Notes: generated by a model not told the origin, from the letters alone. A stretch of 64,000 bases of DNA from Hirsutella rhossiliensis (GCF_020360975.1 NW_025408667.1:1674001-1738000), one strand, 5' to 3'; shown: positions 37,456 through 48,544, counted from the stretch's first letter. Numbers and translations are program-made.

Positions 37456-37574
37456 GAACTAATTAGTATATTTAATTCTCTTTTAAATAATATAGCTTTT
37501 CTATTTTTATCTCTCTAACTCGCTAAAATATAAATAGTTTAATAACCGGATTTCTAGTAAGGTTTATCTTATTT

Positions 37575-37624
37575 AGTTATTTAGCGGAGCATAAAGGGGG
37601 GGTAATTAGAAGGGGGGTAAGCAT
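37575..37624 (-). repeat. Right terminal inverted repeat of the Fot1/pogo element
   Basis: GCGGAGCATAAAGGGGGGG...GGGGGGTAAGCAT, the inverted counterpart of 21,356-21,400. Confidence 0.75.
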
Positions 37625-38589
37625 AGTAACTATAGGTACGAAGTATATTACGTAGCATCTTCTATAGCGTCAACCGAATTAGGTATTTTACGCCCTTAAC
37701 CTAACTCCCTAGCTATTAGTCGATTCTAGTTTATAGCTAAATATGCCTTTAATTGTCTTTAATAGCTTTACTGGCCGAAATCTCTGTTCTGTGATATAGG
37801 GGCTTGCTCCCGGACACTTAAAAGAGACATGACTGGACTACCCGTTGGTCAAGGTGTGGGGCCCACAGCAGCCCAACTAAGTGTCTTCGCCACTTAGTTG
37901 GCCCAAAAAAGCCGGCACAGCAGCCCACTTTCAAAACATCAACCCCAAGTATTTCAACCGCGTTTTCTCGCGCAACTTAATGTTATTTACATATATTTTT
38001 CGCAGAATACATTATGACAGATAAACTGACTAATCCAGAGGGGAAAAAAGCTGTCCTGGCGTCTCGTCGCGACCCTAGAGCCGCGGTTCGTCGCACAACA
38101 GCACCCAAAAGTCAGTGTGGCTAAAAAACCGACAGACCTAGACCGGCACCTCCGGGCGGTCGGTTTAGGTTGGCAAAGGCCCCCGGTCGGTCGGTTTAGG
38201 TCTGTCTGGATCAGCAGCCCGGTCGGTCTAGGTCTGATGGTACATCCCGAGGTCCTGCCCGAGTTAGTGAATGCAGCAAGTTGGAAACATGCGTTGCGTT
38301 CTTAAGCAGCACCACTGCCATATTTACACCAGACCTCTCAATAGCCACTGTGTCGCATATCAAGCCTGCCCATGGTGATTATTCATGAAGTGGCGATGTT
38401 ACTCGCAACGCCGCTGTTGCCTGCTAGGCAACCGCTACTGCGTAATCACGCGACAGACCTTTCATTTGTGTATAAAGAGCTGCACAACTCCGTGCGTTCG
38501 TTCATTCACTTCTTGTTCTTTAGATAATTCTCATCAATTGCCTGATGCCATCTCTGACCCGTGTGGAGCCAAATGTCTGACAGTGGGGC
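37625..38589. other. Intergenic DNA: RIP spill-over, then normal sequence
   Basis: CpA depletion continues past the pogo end to about 37,775, after which composition becomes normal. A hairpin lies at 37,871-37,902 (GCCCAACTAAGTG with its near complement, loop about 7 nt). At about 38,120-38,240 a motif like GGTCGGTTTAGGTCTGTC occurs in several direct and inverted copies. No gene is supported; the 62-codon frame over that motif is a repeat artefact. Confidence 0.5.
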
Positions 38590-39166
38590 ATGGTAACGAT
38601 CTTCTGCGCACAGGAGCCAGCTTTGCAGGAAGATGCCCTAAATGCCTCTGATTGGGTGACCTTAGCTGAGATTTACAAATTTCTCGAGCCATTTTATGAT
38701 GCTACATTGGCCAACAAAGGCACCGCGACATCTTCCATCTCTGATGTCTTGCCCACCATGGACTATCTTCTGCACCACATCGAGGCTGCCAGAGAGAGTA
38801 CCACTGTTCCCCACCTAGCCACAATGATGGAGACCGCCTGGGCTAAGCTCACTGATTATTACGAGCTGACGGAGGATTCCCCGGTCTACTCGGCAGCGAC
38901 ACTGCGACAGTGTTGAATCCCTCCCTCAAGTGGGCCCACATGGAACAGACTTGAAAGGAAAAGACCGAATGGTTTGAGAGGGCAAAAAGTCGGGCGGCAC
39001 AGCTATGGAGGGAGACATACAAATCGACCACAATGTCCCGCCGTTCGACAAGGCTGTATGCAAGAGTCCGATACTCGACGACCAAAAGGATATAAAACCT
39101 GGATGAAGGAACAGGAGACTACAATTTTCAACATGGACGATCACGAATACGAAGTGTACTGCGGTG
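38590..39166 (+). pseudogene. hAT transposase fragment (interrupted by the MULE pair)
   Basis: The plus-strand frame reads a mid-to-late hAT transposase segment. It includes DWVTLAEIYKFLEPFYDAT, the LPTMDYLLHHIE block, TAWAKLTDYYELTEDSPVY, and after a frameshift at about 38,905 the block VLNPSLKWAHMEQ, an in-frame TGA and AQLWRETYKS. A stretch reading DDHEYEVYC precedes the MULE insertion at 39,175. The continuation after 44,105 is only about 25 codons and lacks the dimerisation region. There is no RIP signature. The copy is dead from the frameshift, the stop and the MULE insertion. Confidence 0.7.
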
Positions 39167-39174
39167 TAGCCATT
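39167..39174 (+). repeat. 8-bp target-site duplication (left) of the MULE tandem
   Basis: TAGCCATT, repeated at 44,105-44,112. Together these bound the whole two-copy MULE array, not each copy. Confidence 0.8.
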
Positions 39175-39380
39175 GGCCCAAGTTATCTATCCACCCACTT
39201 TCATTAACTGTACACCCAAAAAGTGGATTAACTGTGGCTGACGGCCGAAGAGGGCCGATACCGCCAATTTGTATGCACACATTCTCTACGATAAGTAGAG
39301 CCAGGTAGTAACAGTTCTCCTTCAACGATAAGGCACCCAAAATTGAAGCTATTCGTACTGCGCTTTCTATGCTGATGAGA

Positions 39381-41251
39381 CTATTCTTTGGTGTTTACAA
39401 CAGGCCTCCTTCTTCGGGGAGGCAGTCGTATAGCCTCAGCCCGCTCATGCCGTTCAGCGATCTCGTGATGTGACGGATCCCGCCGCGTTGATCTTGACCG
39501 CCGTGACTCTTCGAGGTTGAGTGAGCCCTTGGGGCGGCCCTTAGCCCTGATAACTTGTGGCTCGTATGGTGCCCGAGTAGGGCTTGTGCCCTGAGCGCTT
39601 GTATCGATCGGAATATACCAAAATGGGTCGAAGTCGTCGAGTGTAAGGGAGGTATTGGTGTTGATAGACTCGAAGATTCGATGGCAGCACGGTAGCCCTC
39701 GACTAGTAGCCCAATTACAAGGACATTGACCTGGCGGCGGTTTGGCCCGTTGACTTCGGGGTCTAGAGGATCTTGCGATGCTCATCTATTAGTAGCTTTA
39801 ACGCATATGACGATACTCGCTCGCGGATCGGCATATACGGCGCCTGTAGGAGAACGTTGATATCTTGTGGAGGTTTCGATTCTCTATCGCTGTGATCTGA
39901 GCAGCCTGATGGCCCCAGAAGCGTTCGAATCGTTGGAAAACGGTCGTCAAATCGCCCGTACAGGACCAAAGGAACTTCTTCATATGAGTGAAGTCCTCGA
40001 CGATCGAGGTCGTTGTACGCCCGAAGTGGCGATATTGATTAACGAAACAAGATACAAACTTCTCCTTCCAAGGCGTTAGCCACGTATTGCAACAGTATTG
40101 TATAGCTGCAAGCGGGTGGCGGCCTGGTGTCTCAAATTGGCGTAAACGTTCGTTGAAGCTATTCACATCTTGTGACTTGACGATCTCGTTCCACTCTTGT
40201 AGAAACGCTTGGAATGCCGTGGCCGTACGACTCGATTGCCGATTTTGATGCCTTAGGGAAAAATTGCTTGCATTTCGCAACGACATTCTGGTTAATATGC
40301 CACGTGCAGAGGTTAGTACTGTTTTGAAGCTCGCGAAAGCTATCTAACGCCTTAAGCAACGCAGTATCTCGGTCCGTGACAGTGACCCTTGGAAATGGGA
40401 TCGACTCCTTCTCGCAAAGGACTAGCAGCAACGAGATAGCCCAATAGTAATGGGACTCGGTCTCGCCGTTCAAGAAGATAGAGGCAATAGAGAACGTTTT
40501 GTTATCTCGAGTGGCCGCGCAGATATTCAATAACGGCATATTGAATCGGTTCGTCTTGTAGGTACAGTCGAGGACGAGGACATCGTGATGCTGACGCCAT
40601 CGATGGAAGGTAGCACGAGGCGCGAGAAATAGCCCAGTTAGCCGGCCCTGGGGATCACGACTATCTCGATGAAAGAAGTCGGACTTATCTAGCCGGTCGT
40701 AGAGAAACTGAAGAGGCGTACGGCCAGCTAGTTCTTCCTGACGGTGCCTAGCCAAGGCGTTACTCACGTCTTGAGCCGTGATACCGGCTAAACGAGGATC
40801 GTCGTGAACCAGGTCACGAAGCTCGCCAGCAATATCGGTCGGCCGGGTATTGTTATTAAACTTCCGGATAATGTCGTCGCGATACTTCTGGATAACAAGC
40901 GCCCGGTACTTCGGAAAGACCATCGGGTCATCAACAAGGCGATGATTGTGAACATCGTGAAGATAAGAGATAGTCCAGTAACCGCGTTTTCCTTCAACGA
41001 GAGGCGAAATTCACAGTCTGTTTTCTGGGTTGCTGTATTGAGGCGACGACGAGAGATATGAGCAGCTTTATCCTTCCGATTTTCGTAGGGGCCGGCCTTG
41101 ATACAACGAACAAGTGCAGACTTGCGTTGGCCAGCGTTATCCCGCTTCGATGTTCGAATGTGTAGGCGTAGCCCTCAGCCTCAGCAACGGTATCGGCGGC
41201 TTCCATCGCGGCCTGGAAGGTCGGGAATAGTGTCTTCGTAAGCGACTCCAT
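39381..41251 (-). pseudogene. MULE transposase, copy A, frameshifted
   Basis: Minus-strand pieces follow in order. An N-terminal region starts MESLTKTLFPTFQAAMEAAD, with a FAR1-like domain carrying the HDVHNHRLVDDP end. A central MULE domain contains LDCTYKTNRFNMPLLN, TDRDTALLKAL and LCTWHINQNV. A SWIM zinc finger (CPCNWATSRGLPCCH) lies near the C-terminus. The longest open part is 40,159-40,923 (254 codons). Frameshifts fall near 40,995, 40,300, 40,240, 39,990 and 39,765. The C-terminus is replaced after the deletion by a short tail ending VVNTKE. Known MULE transposases cut and paste DNA; this copy cannot be translated whole. Confidence 0.8.
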
Positions 41252-41301
41252 GATTCGGGCTCGTAAGGGCAGAAAACGCGGTGCGAATAGCTTCAGTTTT
41301 G

Positions 41302-41489
41302 GGGCCCAATTATCTATACACCTCCTTTTATTAACTGTACACCAAAAAGTGGATCAACTGTGGCTGGGTCAGGCGCAGTGCCGATGCCGCTAATTTTGGT
41401 GCGCCCATTCCCGGCCGGCCAGCTGGCCAGTTCGTGATGCTTGCGTAACAACATCCTGTAACCGTAACTATCAGCAATACCATCAAAAC
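41302..41489 (-). repeat. Inverted copy of the MULE right end
   Basis: This is the reverse complement of 43,917-44,104 and starts GGGCCCAATTATCTATACAC. It sits between the body of copy A and the left end of copy B. Confidence 0.85.
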
Positions 41490-41490
41490 T

Positions 41491-44104
41491 GGGCCCAAGT
41501 TATCTATCCACCCACTTTCATTAACTGTACACCCAAAAAGTGGATTAACTGTGGCTGACGGCCGAAGAGGGCCGATACCGCCAATTTGTATGCACACATT
41601 CTCTACGATAAGTAGAGCCAGGTAGTAACAGTTCTCCTTCAACGATAAGGCACCCAAAATTGAAGCTATTCGTACTGCGCTTTCTATGCTGATGAGACTA
41701 TTCTTTGGTGTTTACAACAGGCCTCCTTCTTCGAGTGCACTACGTGCCTGATCCGCTTCATCTAACTGTGATTCCAATTGATCCCATACATCCTCAAGGG
41801 CGGCATCGTCCGTGAGGCCGGCGACGAAGATGCAGTCTTGGGTCTCCCGCCGTACCGGCTGATCGTCATCATCAGAGACTGGCGTTTGACGCCCGGCTTG
41901 ATACGCCCGTTGCATCCGTGTGCCTGCCTCGTACGTATCGCCGTTTTCCTCGATGTGCCGCAGCCCTCGTTCCGTTGAAGTCATCGCGGCCGTTACCGTA
42001 CCCGTCATCGCCGCCGGTGCCGTTGAGGAGGAGGCAGTCGTATAGCCTCAGCCCGCTCATGCCGTTCAGCGATCTCGTGATGTGACGGATCCCGCCGCGT
42101 TGATCTTGACCGCCGTGACTCTTCGAGGTTGAGTGAGCCCTTGGGGCGGCCCTTAGCCCTGATAACTTGTGGCTCGTATGGTGCCCGAGTAGGGCTTGTG
42201 CCCTGAGCGCTTGTATCGATCGGAATATACCAAAATGGGTCGAAGTCGTCGAGTGTAAGGGAGGTATTGGTGTTGATAGACTCGAAGATTCGATGGCAGC
42301 ACGGTAGCCCTCGACTAGTAGCCCAATTACAAGGACATTGACCTGGCGGCGGTTTGGCCCGTTGACTTCGGGGGTCTAGAGGGATCTTGCGATGCTCATC
42401 TATTAGTAGCTTTAACGCATATGACGATACTCGCTCGCGGATCGGCATATACGGCGCCTGTAGGAGAACGTTGATATCTTGTGGAGGTTTCGATTCTCTA
42501 TCGCTGTGATCTGAGCAGCCTGATGGCCCCAGAAGCGTTCGAATCGTTGGAAAACGGTCGTCAAATCGCCCGTACAGGACCAAAGGAACTTCTTCATATG
42601 AGAGTGAAGTCCCTCGACGATCGAGGTCGTTGTACGCCCGAAGTGGCGATATTGATTAACGAAACAAGATACAAACTTCTCCTTCCAAGGCGTTAGCCAC
42701 GTATTGCAACAGTATTGTATAGCTGCAAGCGGGTGGCGGCCTGGTGTCTCAAATTGGCGTAAACGTTCGTTGAAGCTATTCACATCTTGTGACTTGACGA
42801 TCTCGTTCCACTCTTGTAGAAACGCTTGGAATGCCGGGGCCCGTACGACTCGATTGCCGATTTTTGATGCCTTAGGAAAAATTGCTTGCATTTCGCAACG
42901 ACATTCTGGTTAATATGCCACGTGCAGAGAAGGTTAGTACTGTTTTGAAGCTCGCGAAAGCTATCTAACGCCTTAAGCAACGCAGTATCTCGGTCCGTGA
43001 CAGTGACCCTTGGAAATGGGATCGACTCCTTCTCGCAAAGGACTAGCAGCAACGAGATAGCCCAATAGTAATGGGACTCGGTCTCGCCGTTCAAGAAGAT
43101 AGAGGCAATGAGAACGTTTTGTTATCTCGAGTGGCCGCGCAGATATTCAATAACGGCATATTGAATCGGTTCGTCTTGTAGGTACAGTCGAGGACGAGGA
43201 CATCGTGATGCTGACGCCATCGATGGAAGGTAGCACGAGGCGCGAGAAATAGCCCAGTTAGCCGGCCCTGGGGATCACGACTATCTCGATGAAAGAAGTC
43301 GGACTTATCTAGCCGGTCGTAGAGAAACTGAAGAGGCGTACGGCCAGCTAGTTCTTCCTGACGGTGCCTAGCCAAGGCGTTACTCACGTCTTGAGCCGTG
43401 ATACCGGCTAAACGAGGATCGTCGTGAACCAGGTCACGAAGCTCGCCAGCAATATCGGTCGGCCGGGTATTGTTATTAAACTTCCGGATAATGTCGTCGC
43501 GATACTTCTGGATAACAAGCGCCCGGTACTTCGGAAAGACCATCGGGTCATCAACAAGGCGATGATTGTGAACATCGTGAAGATAAGAGATAGTCCAGTA
43601 ACCGCGTTTTCCTTCAACGAGAGGCGAAATTCACAGTCTGTTTTCTGGGTTGCTGTATTGAGGCGACGACGAGAGATATGAGCAGCTTTATCCTTCCGAT
43701 TTTCGTAGGGGCCGGCCTTGATACAACGAACAAGTGCAGACTTGCGTTGGCCAGCGTTATCCCGCTTCGATGTTCGAATGTGTAGGGCGTAGCCCTCAGC
43801 CTCAACAACGGTATCGGCGGCTTCCATCGCGGCCTGGAAGGTCGGGAATAGTGTCTTCGTAAGCGACTCCATGATTCGGGCTCGTAAGGGCAGAAAACGC
43901 GGTGCGAATAGCTTCAGTTTTGATGGTATTGCTGATAGTTACGGTTACAGGATGTTGTTACGCAAGCATCACGAACTGGCCAGCTGGCCGGCCGGGAATG
44001 GGCGCACCAAAATTAGCGGCATCGGCACTGCGCCTGACCCAGCCACAGTTGATCCACTTTTTGGTGTACAGTTAATAAAAGGAGGTGTATAGATAATTGG
44101 GCCC
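41491..44104 (-). mobile_element. MULE copy B, structurally complete
   Basis: The left end GGGCCCAAGTTATCTA and the right end, whose complement is GGGCCCAATTATCTATA, form a terminal inverted repeat of about 60 bp that includes the ATTAACTGTACACC block. Length is about 2.6 kb. It is followed by TAGCCATT, which matches the left flank of copy A. Its body is nearly identical to copy A. Confidence 0.8.
41712..43872 (-). pseudogene. MULE transposase, copy B, frameshifted
   Basis: Same domain order as copy A. The N-terminal part is at 43,872-43,600, the FAR1-like and early catalytic region at 43,543-43,091, and the later catalytic part at 43,094-42,780. The SWIM finger and linker lie in 42,583-42,005, and an acidic C-terminus at 42,008-41,712 ends ALEEGGLL. 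Frame changes occur near 43,615 (shared with copy A, so ancestral), 43,095, 42,860, 42,600 and about 42,030. Unlike copy A it keeps the C-terminal region. It is still not translatable as one protein unless the single-base indels are sequencing errors. Confidence 0.8.
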
Positions 44105-44296
44105 TAGCCATTTGTTGGCAATTGCCTTTAGCACTACCGGGCGGGTTGATACTTGCCGCCGGCCAACTCATGCTCTAGTCCGTTCCTAAAGGCATTAGCG
44201 GGCCCTGGAAGAGGCCGGTCTCCTGTTTTAAAAATAATCAGTCGCCGGGTGCGTGCGTCTTGAGAGTTGGGTACGTACGAATGACCAAAGTCTCTC
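44105..44296 (+). other. MULE right TSD, hAT remnant and ligase 3' flank
   Basis: It starts with the TSD TAGCCATT (44,105-44,112). Continuing the frame broken at 39,166, it reads about 25 codons (CWQLPLALPGGLILAAGQLM) and stops. Whether those codons are truly hAT is uncertain. The rest is the 3' flank of the ligase gene. Confidence 0.45.
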
Positions 44297-46226
44297 TTAT
44301 ATATCGGCATGTCTTACAATCGGATTTGAGGCATCTTCCAACGCCAGATATTTGATTATTTGACACCTCAGGTCGCATATCGAAACCTTCCCTCCTCTGT
44401 TGAACGGCCACTCTCTGAACCCAAGTTGCTCAAGGTGCACAGAACCGCCGAGGCGGTACATTGATCCGAGTTGCTTGATGACGAGCTCTTGCAAATCCTC
44501 TGGGCTGCGAGTATCTTTATCGAAGATAGCATATGGCACTTCTTTGCCCGCTGATGCTTTGAAACCCATGACCAGAACCTGACGAGATACGACAAGATAG
44601 GTTACCGAGGGATAACACTGGGGACTTGGGTGAGTGACATACCGTAGATGCGACATCCTTCATAAGGAGATTCTCAATAGTCGCTGGAGCAATGACCGTG
44701 CCGTTGTTTCGAATCATATGCTCGTATCGGCCTAGAACATAGACGTGACCATCGTCGTCGATGACGGTGTAGTCGCCGGTAATATACCATCGACTTCCGT
44801 CCTCCTCATAATAAAAGTCCTCTGCTCGCTCGCCACCTAAGTAGCCGGGAGTCACCATATCACCGCTTATATGCAATACGCCGGGTTCGTTGCGTCGCAC
44901 AACGCGGCTCTCGTCATCCACAACCTTGAGCTTGATGCCAGGCAACGCGACCCCAGACGAGGCAACACCTTGAAAAGTCGGGATATCCTCGACCTTTGGC
45001 GTAGTTCCAGTCCACCCGATAAAGCCCACTGCTTCTGTCATACCATATTTCGAAATGATTTTGGCTGCGGGAAACACTCGTTGCGTCCTTTTGAGTCTCT
45101 CTATCGGCGTGACACCCCCAATCAATTGCACATGTTTTACCGAGCTGACCTTGGTCTGTGAGTAGCCGCTATGGTAAGCCAGCACATCAACTTTGATTGG
45201 TTCAACGACTGTCAAGACCATTGGCCTCCAGCCGTCCATGGCTGTCAAGGTCGTCGGTGCACTAAAATCCCCACCAGCGAGGACGGCGGCGTTGCCCGTA
45301 TGCCAACAGACGTAAAGAATGCTCGCAGCGGTGGCTGAGAAGTTACCCGAGTTGATAAGCGCAAGCGGTGATCGTAGTGGAGGAAATGATATGGACATAA
45401 TTAGTTGCAACAACTCGCCAACTCTTCTTATGCAGCCTCGCGGTCTGCCTGTCGACGTGCCGCTTGTAAAGATAATCATGGCCGTTCTGTCGAGGCTGTC
45501 CGTGGCCTGCTTTGCCTTTATATCGTTGGCAAAGGACATGCTAAGCATGCTAGTCCAACCTGGAATGATGTTCGTAAGAGGCTCTATCGTTATGCCTAAA
45601 AACGGGCCTGGCTTATTTTGAGTGGTCCTCAGACGGTCCACGGCTCGAGCAACTTCTTGGTTCTCCACCAGAATCAACGAAGGCGTCAGCTTGTCAAGGA
45701 GTGTCTGTAGCTCAACTTCATGGCTGGGCTCCAACAACGCCGTGTCTAGGGTGATGAGTGTGCAACACTTCAATGCCGCCACCCAGAACATGAGGGCCCA
45801 TTCGGCGCAGCCCGAGAGGATGACGACAATGGATGCTCCTGGCGAAATGCCGTTTACATCAAGGACGGACCCGAGTCGAACGGCCGCACGCTCCAGCTGG
45901 GTAAAAGTCCAGCTGAGGTAGTCGACCGACGGGGGTGCTAGTCCGGAGAGTCTGGAGAGAGGATACACAGTATTGGCCGACGCCAATGGACCTGCAGCAC
46001 GTGTAAATCTGCCCAGAGCCGAAGCCGATGAAGCAGGTGGCCCGACGAGTTCTTGGAGGTGATGAGCCGGCTGCGATGGAGAAACCAGTGCCGTCTGGTC
46101 TGGGTTTATGTCGATGCCGCGCTGTAAAACTGACCACATCGAGCCGGCCAGGAGAGGTTTCAAAGGACCACCGTTGATCTCGGACAACTCCGCCATGGCG
46201 CGCGTATCGGATAAATGGCGATACAT
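44297..46226 (-). CDS. ANL-superfamily acyl-CoA/acyl-AMP ligase, two exons
   Basis: Exons are 44,643-46,226 and 44,297-44,578, separated by a 64-bp GT-AG intron, giving about 621 residues. The adenylation motifs run in order: the P-loop FTSGTSTGRPRG (about residue 258), YGMTEA (about 397), YITGDYTVIDDDGHVYVLGR (about 483) and a C-terminal EWPFNRGGKVSICDLR with the usual GK. There is no carrier or condensation domain, so it is a stand-alone ligase forming an acyl-AMP and probably an acyl-CoA. In fungal clusters such enzymes (for example the emericellamide ligase) activate polyketide acids for transfer. It lies downstream of the HR-PKS on the same strand. A second Met ten codons in is an alternative start. 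The gene looks intact. Confidence 0.88.
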
Positions 46227-47200
46227 ATGGCGGGCTCACGAGTGTGCAGCCCCCAACGTTGTAATGGAAGCGAGAATCAGTAGATTATTTATTTGTTAGG
46301 ATTATCCAAGCAAAGCAGACGGTTATTTTTTCTGGAATCCGATTTTGGTTCGAACTAATGGCGCACTACTCGATCTGGAATTGTCGCCAGCCAAAGAATC
46401 CACACCATCAAGTGAATTTTACTTTCCGCATTCAGTTGAAAGTCGCCCCCGGACTGGGCCCGCACCAGGGGGTCACAAGAAACGGAAACGATGGACGCAA
46501 GCGGTAAGGCACGCAGGAAGTCTATGGACGGATCCGGCAAATAGAGCACAACCGAAATTACGGTAATGGTATGATGCTCTCAGCAGGCTGAGAGCGCGGG
46601 CGGAAGGATAAGCCAGAATAATAATAATAAAAAATACTTCGAACACCCGTTAAGTTGCCAAGGCAAGGGGATTAACGGCTGAATATCCAGCCCGAAGGGT
46701 GAACATCGTATACCTGCAATTGAACTTTCTTTGGGGGGACCCCCTAGAACTCCCCTTTCTCCTGCCGCGGGCAACATGCTGTTTAAACCGACCGCTTCAA
46801 CCTGCAGTCTAAGAATCTCTCTACTGCTTCCTAACAGGCCCAATCGAACCACATACCGTACATCGAATCTCCCCCTTCCCGGTAGCTTATAGGAAGACGC
46901 TGTTTAGTCAAGGTAGAGTGGTGGATACGGTGCATCGCTCAGCTGTTGAGTCTGGCGCCGTTGTTGGTCAGCGAGGCGCATCTTCATCCCTGCCTTATAG
47001 TTAGCCGTGAACGCGGTACGTAGGAAAAGCAGGCGTATAAACCTTCTGTCGGCGTGTGGTTATAGAGGCTCTGACGATCGAAAGGCGCCTCAAGGAGTAA
47101 GCCTTGGAGCGACGTAACCTGTGAGACAGCAACATAGCTAATACCGGATTGGAAGTCGCGTGTAGCGAGATCAGTACGGTACGAGCAGAGATTTTGAATT
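46227..47200. other. Ligase upstream region, non-coding
   Basis: No gene is supported. It contains the second copy of a 37-bp hairpin repeat (46,575-46,611), followed directly by an AATAATAATAATAAAAAA tract that resembles a retroposon tail. The 5' part should hold the ligase promoter, but I see no clear TATA box or factor motif. Confidence 0.5.
46575..46611 (+). repeat. 37-bp hairpin repeat, copy 2
   Basis: Inverted partner of 19,685-19,721 with one mismatch. GCTCTCAGC and GCTGAGAGC form a hairpin. An A/T-rich simple tail follows, absent at the other copy. Confidence 0.8.
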
Positions 47201-47398
47201 TCAAGTTATCGTCGTAATAGAAGTCCTTCGGACTGAATTATTAGCAACACTGATCCAAGTCACTAGCCGTGTCTCTTGGACTGGAGAAATTCGTTGATGA
47301 TGCTGGTGGGCTCCTGACTTGGCGGGTCTGCCGTTGAGTCGAGCGGAGAGCGTAGTGGCCGGTATGCCGTATTTTTGTGCGGCTTTACGTATAGACAT
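47201..47398 (-). pseudogene. Pogo-type transposase DNA-binding fragment
   Basis: The frame reads a psq-type helix-turn-helix, SIRKAAQKYGIPATTLSARL, then RISPVQETRLVTWI, the usual link to the CENP-B-like domain of pogo/Fot transposases. Nothing recognisable follows and no terminal repeats were found. It is a short relic in non-RIP DNA between the ligase and PKS genes. Confidence 0.6.
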
Positions 47399-47689
47399 TC
47401 AATTATCTGTAACTTAAATGTATGCGTCAAGCAATGAATCTTCCGAATACCGAAGGCATTTCGACGTTGGTCGCTGGAATATGAAAATACTAGGTAAGAA
47501 TGAAGCCGTAAGAACGAGAATTTTTCACCACAAGGGTCAATTCCCAAACAAGCCTAAGCCGAAATAACGCCCCTAAACCTCACTCCAAAGCCAAAAATAC
47601 ACAAAGCATGCATGCCTCTGTTTAATACAGCAATCAGCTTTTCAATTGCTCCGTTATTGGGCCAGATTTATATAAGTAAAGTTGGTGTA

Positions 47690-47750
47690 GTTTGTATGTG
47701 GCTTGCTGTACCGGTTGTGGGGGTGTACCGGTTCTGGGTGGGGCATGGTA
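47690..47750. repeat. Short dispersed motif, copy 1
   Basis: AGTTTGTATG, a GTACCGGT-type block, GGGGGTGTA and GGGTGGGGCATGGTA occur in the same order as at about 59,985-60,060. This may be a terminal sequence of the adjacent Tc1-like relic. Confidence 0.5.
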
Positions 47751-47844
47751 TTTATACAGGAGGTCTTAGGGACTTCTGGGGACCTCCTGAGTAATGGGCT
47801 TCACCCACGTATACGTGGCTGTGCCCACGCATAAAGGGGTTGCC

Positions 47845-48340
47845 TATCACCTTCTTCCAGTCTTCTAAAGTCTAATCTTTTTGTAGAAGACACCATTGAA
47901 GCCGGTCTTCTTTCATTTTTTCGTCAATCCAGGCTTCCTTGTTGGCTTCGTCTTTCGGAACCCTGCTTGCCGTAAGACTCTTCATACAGTGGTAGCAGAA
48001 ACACGATGCTCTTCTACACTGAGCTCAGTAGTAATATCAGTACAATTTTTCTCTCTGCTATACCGGTTTCGGCGAACCTTCGCAATAACTTCATCTTGAA
48101 TAGGAGCCTGCTTAGATGGCCGGCCAGATCGAGGGGCATCTTGAAGCCACTCATCCCGTAAAATCAACGGCCGCTGGTTTGGCTCAAATCCGCGGCTAAT
48201 TGCTCGTGCGTAAATGCTATCAATCGTACGACGGTACGAGGTGAAATGCCAGTCAAATAGGCTATCTCAGCTGACGATTTGCCGCTGCAAGGCGCCTTTA
48301 ACGTGATAATTAATGCCCGGGTTGCAATATCGGTCTTCAT
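47845..48340 (-). pseudogene. Tc1/mariner-like transposase, N-terminal fragment
   Basis: Starting MKTDIATRALIITLK, pieces in shifting frames read a helix-turn-helix (SSAEIAYLTGISPRTVVRLI), the linker DAPRSGRPSKQAP and the second HTH (NRYSREKNCTDITTELS), followed by VSATTV and the fungal Tc1 block RKTKPTRKPGLTKK. A TGA stands where Trp is expected after VSATTV. It ends near the EDWKK motif before the catalytic domain. The copy is truncated and dead, with no RIP signature. Confidence 0.65.
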
Positions 48341-48544
48341 TTTGGTAAAATAGAATTGATGACATAGGATGAAAAGAGCAGAAGAGGACAATTGAGGTCA
48401 ATTTCATGTGCGGAGTTCTTCCCTTTCCTTTTGCATACAGGGGTTCTTTTAGCCTCAGCAAGAACTTTTGAAATGTTCCTCCGTATCCTATTGAACATGC
48501 TCGGTTGTGGATGTAACGGCGAATGCGTACGTCATCCCTTGGCA

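Larger units (their letters stand above)
21356..37624 (+). mobile_element. Fot1/pogo-type DNA transposon carrying nested retrotransposons
   Basis: Imperfect terminal inverted repeats begin ATGCTTACCCCCC on the left (21,356 to about 21,400) and end GGGGGGTAAGCAT on the right (about 37,575-37,624). Both contain a second unit reading C-tract then TTATGCTCCGC. Between them is a pogo-like transposase split by a gypsy element at 23,365-37,206. Without the insertion the element is about 2.4 kb, a normal Fot1-class size. The left 0.7 kb kept normal CA/TG; the rest is RIP-saturated. A TA target duplication could not be confirmed (CA on the left, TA on the right). Confidence 0.8.
39175..41489 (-). mobile_element. 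MULE copy A, with inverted right terminal segment
   Basis: Mutator-like element starting GGCCCAAGTTATC. It is nearly identical to copy B (41,491-44,104), except that about 300 bp encoding the transposase C-terminus is missing after about 39,418. Its last 188 bp (41,302-41,489) are inverted relative to the matching end of copy B (43,917-44,104). Both of its termini therefore point the same way and it cannot form a normal TIR pair by itself. It carries several 1-2 nt indels relative to B. There is no RIP signature. Confidence 0.8.

Noticed and set aside
44871..45921. Plus-strand frames of 64-100 codons within the ligase locus
   Set aside because: Antisense shadows of a well-supported ligase coding region.
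46575..46640. Helitron 3' end (hairpin near the terminus)
   Set aside because: The hairpin is there, but no CTRR terminus follows it and no Rep/helicase sequence is nearby; an A/T-rich tail fits a retroposon better.
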